The position numbers and the translations under genes were made by a program. Of a DNA stretch of 64,000 nt, positions 62,399 through 64,000 are shown piece after piece. The stretch covers positions 1-64,000 of the forward strand of contig JBJXDX010000051.1 of assembly GCA_046154585.1 (NCBI GenBank). Reading direction: 5' to 3'. Below the pieces are notes generated by a model that made no database searches, had not been told where the DNA came from, and saw only the letters and a list, made by a program, of their open reading frames with translations. Origin of the DNA: CADEFX01 sp046154585. GTDB lineage: Bacteria; Pseudomonadota; Alphaproteobacteria; Rhizobiales; Hyphomicrobiaceae. Each line of letters starts with the position of its first letter. The first letter of the stretch is position 1.

Positions 62399-62409
62399 AT
62401 TGTATACAG
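62399..62409 (+). promoter_or_regulatory. GntR/FCD operator-like site upstream of gntR
   Basis: ATTGTATACAG, the exact reverse complement of the site at 57643-57653, with matching flanks CTTGCAT (upstream, displaced one base) and CGTAT (downstream). Located 66 nt before the gntR start codon, compatible with autoregulation. Confidence 0.75.
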
Positions 62410-62489
62410 ACGTATTCCTAACGTCGCAAGGGCGGCGAGGACCTCTGTTGCACATCGAGAATTGCTTCTGCGGACAGCCAGACTTACGG

Positions 62490-62656
62490 CTAGTGTCCCG
62501 ATTCCGAAGTTCGCCTTATCTCGATGCTAGGTCCGGGAGCGAACTTCGGAATCCAAAGGGACACTAGCATCATAGAGTTGCTAGTGAGATTCAGATCGAG
62601 AAATTCGCTCCAGGATGTGCGGCAAACGCCGGCGAATTTCTCGATCATCACACTAG
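62490..62656. repeat. Composite double palindrome, copy B (inverted)
   Basis: Palindrome 2 first: arms 62490-62514 and 62539-62567. The 13-nt spacer CATCATAGAGTTG matches 12 of 13 bases of the reverse complement of the copy A spacer. Palindrome 1: arms 62581-62608 and 62632-62656. Order and bulge positions are those of copy A read on the other strand. Its terminal CTAG contains the stop codon of the M20 gene. Confidence 0.93.
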
Positions 62657-63840
62657 ATGGCCCCAGGGTCGCGGGCGAGCTTACGTTCCACGAGGCGTGC
62701 AAACAGGGCGGCGCCGAACGGCGTGGCCTCGTCGTTGAAGTCGAAACGGTGATTGTGGACCGGCGCGCTTGTCTCCCCGTTACCGAGATTGATGTAGGCA
62801 CCTGGCACCTGCTCGAGCATGAAGCTGAAGTCCTCCGAGGCCGACGCCGGTGGCTTGTTGCGGTCGACGCGCTCTTCCCCCACCAGCTCTGCCGCTGTGT
62901 CGGCGATCTCCGCCGTCGCGTCGCGGCTGTTGATCAGTGGCGCGAAGATCAGGCGAAAATCCACGGCGGCGGTGGCTCCGAGTCCCGTCGCAACATTGGT
63001 GGCAACGCGCCGAAGCCCCTCTTCGACCAGCGTCATAGTCTCGCGCTTCATCGTGCGTACCGTACCCGACATCTTAGCGCTGTGCGGGATCACGTTGTAA
63101 GCATCGCCCCCTTCTAGGCGCGTGACGCTCAGCACCGCCATGTCGGAAGGCGGCACATTGCGCGAGACTACGGACTGCAAAGCCGTACCGATGTAGCAAG
63201 CGGCCAACACCGGATCGATGGACGCCTCGGGACGTGCGCCGTGCGCGCCTCTGCCAGTGACCGTGATGTCGAAGAAGGCGCCGGCCGCCATCGCCGCCCC
63301 TGGCGTGATCGAGAAGTGACCGATCGGTGCGCCGGGTCGGTTGTGCATGCCGTAGATCGTATCGCAGGGGAAGCGCTGAAAGAGACCGTCCTGCAGCATG
63401 GCCAACGCACCGCCCATGCCCTCCTCGCCCGGCTGGAAAATGAAATTGACGGTGCCGTTGAAAGCGCGTGTCTCGGCCAGATAGCGCGCCGCGCCGAGCA
63501 GCATGGTCGTGTGGCCGTCATGCCCGCAGGCATGCATACGCCCTGCGTTGCGGCTGCGATAAGCCATGGCGTTAGCCTCTTCGATCGGCAGAGCGTCCAT
63601 ATCCGCTCTGAGACCGATGGTTCCGGGACCATTGCCTGATCGCAGGACGCCCACCACGCCAGTGCCGCCGACGCCACGGTGCACTTCGATGCCCCAGGAC
63701 TCGAGCTGCTTTGCCACCAGCTCGGCAGTGCGATGCTCCTCCATGCCAAGCTCCGGATTGGCATGAATGTCGCGGCGAATCTCCGTCAGATCGGCATGAA
63801 ACCCGCGGATCTTGTCCAGCACGGCAGAGGTTGACAGCAT
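62653..63840 (-). CDS. M20-family amidohydrolase (hippurate hydrolase-like)
   Basis: 395 aa metallopeptidase-fold enzyme. Metal ligands and catalytic glutamate are visible in RMHACGHDGHTTMLLGAARYL, FQPGEEGMGGALAM, MHNRPGAPIGHF and VHNHRFDFND. It hydrolyses N-acyl amino acids or related amides; the substrate is unknown. Its TAG stop (62655-62653) lies in the end of the dispersed repeat, so the last codons may have been set by that insertion. It ends with ERKLARDPGAI. Confidence 0.92.
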   Translation of the reverse strand: MLSTSAVLDKIRGFHADLTEIRRDIHANPELGMEEHRTAELVAKQLESWGIEVHRGVGGTGVVGVLRSGNGPGTIGLRADMDALPIEEANAMAYRSRNAGRMHACGHDGHTTMLLGAARYLAETRAFNGTVNFIFQPGEEGMGGALAMLQDGLFQRFPCDTIYGMHNRPGAPIGHFSITPGAAMAAGAFFDITVTGRGAHGARPEASIDPVLAACYIGTALQSVVSRNVPPSDMAVLSVTRLEGGDAYNVIPHSAKMSGTVRTMKRETMTLVEEGLRRVATNVATGLGATAAVDFRLIFAPLINSRDATAEIADTAAELVGEERVDRNKPPASASEDFSFMLEQVPGAYINLGNGETSAPVHNHRFDFNDEATPFGAALFARLVERKLARDPGAI

Positions 63841-64000
63841 CGTATGTCACTCGCGGATTGGGCCGAAGGGAATGTCGATTGACCGACGACAAGAATCGTC
63901 AGCGGCAACAACCATTGCAACCGAAATCGCGAGGCAGCGACGAATACGTGACCTGGCGCCCATTGCGGTGAGCATTTACGAATGCGTGGCGCCGCCGCAG

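Noticed and set aside
63841..64000. Plus-strand frame at the right edge
   Set aside because: It overlaps the start of the M20 gene, is Arg/Pro-rich and has no motif; the last 160 nt show no supportable gene.

Overview
This is a GC-rich, gene-dense chromosomal window of the kind found in Alphaproteobacteria, most likely order Hyphomicrobiales. The pointers are the nnr-glnB-glnA neighbourhood, a TctC/Bug-type binding protein, a complete Liv-type transporter, a SoeABC-like molybdoenzyme, DUF1194, and several families of extragenic palindromes. I found no tRNA, rRNA, CRISPR array, transposase or phage gene. The species-level guess is inference only.

Layout. (1) 1-6034: an incomplete helical-repeat protein, a small two-repeat protein, a double-domain GT2 glycosyltransferase, a methyltransferase/P-loop fusion and a second methyltransferase. 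This looks like a surface-polysaccharide region, with a drop in GC inside the glycosyltransferase gene. (2) 6349-10248: a bifunctional NAD(P)H-hydrate repair enzyme carrying repeat-derived inserts, then glnB (behind a sigma-54-type promoter) and glnA. (3) 10361-14002: a small membrane protein, an XRE regulator, a racemase/dehydrogenase pair and a secreted protein. (4) 14137-23868: a tightly coupled seven-gene minus-strand operon of a haem-c protein, a small exported protein, a Tat-type DUF1501 protein, three polytopic GT-C glycosyltransferases and a HAD/UbiA prenyltransferase of the decaprenyl-phosphate-phosphoribose type. I consider this the best candidate for an undescribed system. (5) 24028-25585: an APH(3')-II-like kinase gene behind a DUF1194 gene.

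(6) 25795-36207: a mixed catabolic region with a cupin, an atypical crotonase, a GNAT, ureidoglycolate lyase, an MFS carrier, TenA, SDRs, an E1 alpha/beta pair without E2/E3, a zinc-ribbon MBL protein and a TctC protein. (7) 36729-49364: a TetR regulator, livKHMGF, two acyl-CoA ligases, SDRs, an MBL hydrolase and a second copy of the atypical crotonase. Together they look like uptake, CoA activation and beta-oxidation-like breakdown of an unidentified carboxylic acid. (8) 49767-54408: a SoeABC-like membrane molybdoenzyme. (9) 54542-62333: a GntR/FCD regulator, an Fe3+-type ABC transporter, a TcuA-like flavoprotein and an MmgE/PrpD protein. Two near-identical operator-like sites tie both transcription units to one regulator, and a polycarboxylate pathway is inferred. 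(10) 62653-63840: an M20 amidohydrolase whose stop codon lies inside a dispersed repeat.

The most striking non-coding signal is a composite double palindrome of about 166 bp, present twice in opposite orientation (11604-11769 and 62490-62656). Its arms, spacer and bulges are conserved while its loops vary. Two other palindromic elements lie at 6209-6315 and 32888-33031.
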